From Paraspadella gotoi (taxonomy: Eukaryota; Chaetognatha), in assembly GCA_051294375.1 (NCBI GenBank), contig CM119270.1, positions 7,767,817 to 7,831,816 of the forward strand: a stretch of 64,000 nucleotides of DNA. The letters are read 5' to 3'. Positions 59,920 through 64,000 of the stretch are shown piece after piece. The notes beneath the pieces are model-generated. The model ran no database searches. It saw only the letters and a list, made by a program, of their open reading frames with translations, and was not told where the DNA came from. The position numbers and the translations under genes are program-made. How positions within the stretch are numbered: position 1 is the first letter of the stretch; every line of letters begins with the position of its first letter.

Positions 59920-60253
59920 ACCACCCTACGGCCGCGTCCATTTTGTTTTGGGCCGAATGAAGGGCAACGCGACGCTTACCGCGCTGGCCGCCGCTTCTGC
60001 TCGGCGCTGCAGTCGTTCCAACTCGGTCGTGGCCGTGCCGAAGAAAAACTCGACAAAAGAACATCTCAAAGGCCTCAAGAAATCTCTCACCCTCATCGCT
60101 CCCTCGAAATCCAAGGGGAGCGAATCCAAGGACCCGCTCCAGCAGCTGCAGCAGCAGCATAACCTCCGCAGCCTCGACGAGGTCGACGAGGAGGCGGAGG
60201 CGGAGAAGATGGAGGAGCGAGAGAATGCGTTCACGCCGTCCAAGAGTTTTTGA
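59920..60253 (+). CDS. Multi-PDZ gene, terminal exon (C-terminus, apparent frameshift)
   Basis: The acceptor is CATCTCTCTCAG and the stop TGA is at 60,251. The frame that ends the PDZ domain properly reads PYGRVHFVLGRMKG (family consensus: xGxVxLExGRxKA). It then continues through AAASARRCSRSNS, KEHLKGLKKSLTLIAPSKSK, QQLQQQHNLRSLDEVDEEAE to NAFTPSKSF. The upstream exon ends in phase 0, which would force a different frame with an Ala run and an early stop at about 60,162. One extra C in CACCCTAC (59,924-59,926) explains the mismatch. It is probably a sequence error. The tail is charged and ends in KSF. Vertebrate MPDZ has two more PDZ domains after this point; here the gene ends. Confidence 0.8.
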
Positions 60254-61277
60254 TGGAGTTGCGACGTGATGGGGTTGAAAGAAGTGGAGGAGGAAGAGTG
60301 GGAGAGAATCTCATTTAGTCTGTCGCGTTATCAAATGTGTACGACGACTAATTGAAAGGTTTTATTAACTGTTTATTGAAGTTCTAGAATTAGGAGCGTT
60401 GTCAAAGGTCATGTTAACGAGAGGTCATTAGAGACGTAATGACCCACCATGAGGTTTATCGAAAAAGTTCACGATACGATGAAAACTATTATTTCTTGAA
60501 CAGAATATATGAATTTATTCAAATACACTCAAAATTAAACTTGATTCTGTTCATTCTGTCCGAAATTTCTGCAGATACTTCCATGAATAAATATGGCTAT
60601 TGTAGTCAAGAGAAATATTATGCTGCAGAGATTCTCGATCATTGATTGATGTTGCAAGTATTAACTAAAATATTATACTAGTGGCGAATGTACGGAATTA
60701 ATAATTGATAATTAGAATCGTACGGAAATGGAAGATTATTTGGAGTCTAATTGGTGTTCGTCCAAAGAAACAAAACTATGATATATTTTGAATTGTTTAA
60801 AATGCCTTTATAATTATGATTATATTTCTTTCTGTGCTTTCAAACGATTGATTTAATAGTAGCTTTAATTTGCTTTCGTTTCGGATATGTGATGCAGGGC
60901 CCTTGAGACGAATAGTATGATAATTGAATTTTAAATTCATTGCTTCGTTTAATCACCGATTCATGCGTTGCATTTTATAGCAAGATGCGCAAACTTAAAG
61001 TCATCCGAAAATGAAATTCATTCACAATTTGCTAGCGTCGAATACTACTCCTCTCATTGGGTGGCCCCGCATCACAATTTTCGAATTTTTTACACGTTTT
61101 TTTACATTTGATTCGATACTTGTAAACATTTTTGACGAGTTATTTGAATTTGTGATCTCGTTTTCTTGTTTTGTGCGTCTTGCTAGTTCACTGCGGTAGT
61201 TGATCACTATTGGTTTACTTTCGTTTGCAATTAATTTATTCTGAATTGAATCATTTTTAAATATTTTATCCTTGCCA

Positions 61278-61280
<3 letters not shown>

Positions 61281-61368
<88 letters not shown>
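61281..61368. repeat. (CT)n array
   Basis: 88 bases of pure CT. Confidence 0.97.
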
Positions 61369-61372
<4 letters not shown>

Positions 61373-62598
61373 CTCGTTAATTTTGTATCAAAGTTTTCGT
61401 TATACTGTGAGTTATTTTATAATCAGACCATCTTCCCGTCGCGTGACTTTTTGTTTATCGATAAGAAAGTATTTTGTTTATTATAATTTTCTTTGCCAAA
61501 ATACAAAAAAAAATAACAAAAAAGCCGGGGGGTCACCGATAATTGTTTTGGTATAGTTTTGGAACCGTTTTTATTTGTTTTTCTATTTCGGTTTTGTATG
61601 AAATAAGCGAAGTCACTTTTTTTTTAAACAAAAAATTTTAAAAATTTTTTTTCAATCTTTAAAAAAAGTTTATAAAATTCTCTGCTATATCGTTTTCGCG
61701 TTCGCGTCCCTTGATGGCGAAACCATCGATGTTTTATTTACAAACAAATATCCTCGAATCGAAAAATCTATTAAATGTGCCGTTAGAAGTTAAAAAAAAT
61801 ATTCTAAGTTGTTGTCTTATTTTTGATAAAAGTCTGGCTCAGCAGCAAGAATCGAAGTCAGTCGATAACTTCATCATAGCTTAATTCAAATTACAATAAG
61901 AGCTACAAAGTTATTGATCTTTTCTTTTTTGGGGGGGGGCCCGTGGTCTGCTGGATACGGCTTTTAGGTCAAAATCGAACGAAATACTACATTACGTCAC
62001 AAAACACGAGACAAGCTATGAGGGTCAGAGTGTACAGTGTACACTACTCAACGAAACTATTGTTTGAGGGAAAAAATGAGAAAATTTTAACCAAGCTTGG
62101 GCAAGCTCGAATTTTGTTTATGCTCATATGTTGCGTTTGGGGACGCGATTAGTTCACAAGCTGCGTCGGAGGAAAATTTATCCGTGCTATTTTGTTCAGG
62201 AAACTTCATGAAGGGGTTTCCATTAGAGCTGATTTATCAAATATTCATCTCAGTAGAATATTAGAGTTGAATGCTCGACGCTTGCCACTGGCAAGAGTTG
62301 ATAGGTAGAAATTAACCACGGATATACTATTTTAGTAAGGCAGTCAACAAATTATTAAGACGAATCGAATGAAGTAAAACCTAATTGCTTCTGTGATATT
62401 CTGTGATATAATTAATAAAAAAATGAGAAAAAAAGATTGCAGACACAGCTTATATTCATTAGTAAAGAACAAAAAAAATATTTTTACCAAGTTAAAAATA
62501 ATATTATTGAAAAAAAAATTGCGTCTTGGGTAAAGAAGATGATGAAAAAAAAGAACAGAAAGAAGACAAGAAAAAGGGTAATTCTATTTTTATGAACG

Positions 62599-62600
<2 letters not shown>

Positions 62601-62676
<76 letters not shown>
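62601..62676. repeat. (GA)n array
   Basis: 76 bases of GA with one AA interruption. Confidence 0.97.
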
Positions 62677-62909
62677 TGACGTTAAAAGCAAGGACTATGA
62701 TCGCGAGACTCATAAAAAGGAAGAGGTTTCTTTGACTCAAAGGAGTTGTTGTCTTTATACTTTATTTTTTTAACATCATTTTGAATGTGATTATCGATCT
62801 AATTATCTATATGTTATCTATCTAGCTATCTCTGTTTATATTTTTAAATTTATCTATTGATACGAAATGTCTTTGTTGTTTTTTCTAAACTTAATAGTAG
62901 AAACCTAAA

Positions 62910-62961
<52 letters not shown>

Positions 62962-62966
62962 CCTCG

Positions 62967-62999
<33 letters not shown>

Positions 63000-63135
63000 C
63001 TTCTCAAGAACGCTGACAACCCTGAACATCAAAGATCACGCATCGATGATTTTGAAAAGTGGAGGAACTGAGTAATTTTCTTCCCAAACGACGTAGAGAG
63101 AGCCTGCAAAAAGCCAAGAGAGAGTGGGAGAGAGC

Positions 63136-63171
<36 letters not shown>

Positions 63172-63203
63172 CGGAGACGTTGGAACGTTAGATTCCATGG
63201 TAA

Positions 63204-63242
63204 TGACGTCATTGATCACGTGGTTACCTCTCGTCCAATCAG
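63204..63242. promoter_or_regulatory. Cluster of CRE, E-box and CCAAT motifs
   Basis: TGACGTCA (63,204-63,211), CACGTG (63,217-63,222) and CCAATCAG (63,235-63,242) stand within 39 bases in otherwise unique sequence. These are palindromic sites for CREB/ATF and bHLH factors and an NF-Y box. A promoter of a neighbouring gene is possible; no first exon is seen. Confidence 0.4.
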
Positions 63243-63644
63243 GAGCGACCGTCCCGTGAAAATCCTGCCGGTCATGTGGGAGTCTGGAGGAGGAGCGGGA
63301 CGGCTTTCGTCAACGGGAAAAGGAAGAGGAGAAGGGAGAAAAGAGGTTCCATGTGATAACTCGAAACCGCAGAGAAAAATAACATGTTCAGCGAAAGGGA
63401 GGGAGAGATGGTTAGAATAGGATAAGGGTATTAAAAATGAAAGTAAGTAAAACAAGAGTTGAAAATAGATAATAAACAAAAATTAAGCTTTGGGGATGGA
63501 ACAATGAAATATGTTGAACGTTGAACATGAAAAATATCTAGTTTTGAAAAATTGTCAAAAACATGACAAAAGAGAAATGATCGAAAATTAACAGAAAAAA
63601 AAAGGCAGGAAAGATTANNNNNNNNNNNNNNNNNNNNNNNNNTA

Positions 63645-63647
<3 letters not shown>

Positions 63648-63676
<29 letters not shown>

Positions 63677-63910
63677 AGAGAGCAGAAAGAGAGAAGAGAG
63701 AGAAAGAGAGGAGAGAAGAGAGAATGATGATGATGAAGAATGAGGGGTCGCCCGCGTGAAATAGGAAAGGGGAGAGAATGTGAGGAATGCAGAGAAAGAT
63801 TAAGGAGGGAGGAAGAAGGAAAGGGTCACAAGAAGAGGAAGAAGGAAAGCGTCGTTCATGAGGAGAGGAAGAGGTGGAGGAGGATGAGAGGGGAAGCCAC
63901 TGACGAGGCG
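63648..63910 (+). repeat. Purine-rich microsatellite and flank
   Basis: GA runs after the 25-N gap, then GAGGAAGAAGG-type sequence. Frames on both strands are composition artefacts. The rest of the window to 64,000 shows nothing recognisable. Confidence 0.8.
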
Positions 63911-64000
63911 CGCCGAAAAACTGCACGAGCGTAGAGTTCTGCACCATAGGAAAATTCTCTCACATCACATGGTGGGCGCCCGAGGCTAGTCGTGTCTCTC

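Larger units (their letters stand above)
60254..63190. other. 3' flank of the multi-PDZ gene and intergenic DNA
   Basis: AT-rich, with CT/GA arrays at 61,281-61,368, 62,601-62,676 and 62,911-62,990. Short frames (up to 94 residues) are not recognised. No clear AATAAA stands out just after the stop. Confidence 0.55.

Overview
The window is animal nuclear DNA, most likely from an invertebrate. Coding sequence is sparse and split into short GT-AG exons. Introns and spacers are AT-rich and crowded with microsatellites (CT/GA, CATA, GAC/GTC). There are Penelope-like retroelement remains and two clearly metazoan secreted-protein genes. The species cannot be fixed from the sequence. Eight N gaps (three of exactly 25 bases) show a draft scaffold.

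Layout. At 3.8-5.5 kb (+) is a complete three-exon gene for a secreted acidic protein ending in a thrombospondin type 1 repeat, with a TATA box and a long CT array upstream. From about 15.5 kb to 60.25 kb (+) run exons of one large gene, a multi-PDZ scaffold protein of the MPDZ/PATJ (INADL) family. It begins with Pro/His/Asp/Gln-rich linker exons (15.5-24.3 kb) and continues with four PDZ domains in the order known from that family: one at 24.3 + 39.6 kb (second half near 34.7 kb), one at 36.1 + 52.2 kb, one at 55.1 + 58.0 kb and one at 58.5 + 59.9 kb. The stop codon is at 60,251. Inside the intron that splits the third PDZ domain, on the opposite strand (55,855-57,126), sits a complete three-exon gene for a secreted C-type lectin with QPD and WND motifs.

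Assembly state. Bases 17,026-24,756 and 24,757 to about 31,950 are two versions of the same sequence. They differ by many 1-nt homopolymer indels, by microsatellite length and by one 0.8 kb TTAA-flanked insertion present only in the first. Bases 31.9-33.4 kb are a garbled version of 38.7-39.8 kb. The PDZ half-exon at 39.6 kb therefore lies between the two halves of the next PDZ domain, which is impossible for a single transcript in the order given. Uncollapsed haplotypes plus poorly polished long-read filler at 31.2-38.4 kb explain this best.

Mobile DNA. At 42.1-44.4 kb, 0.55 kb inverted arms, each with a hammerhead-ribozyme-like motif, flank a frameshifted GIY-YIG endonuclease typical of Penelope-like elements. 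Two more hammerhead motifs occur at 48.1 and 49.2 kb; the latter has an intact core. A CT microsatellite lies just upstream of every one of the four. An LTR-like fragment, three copies of a ~0.4-0.5 kb repeat and three copies of a ~1.1 kb repeat make up much of the rest. No tRNA, rRNA or CRISPR array was seen.
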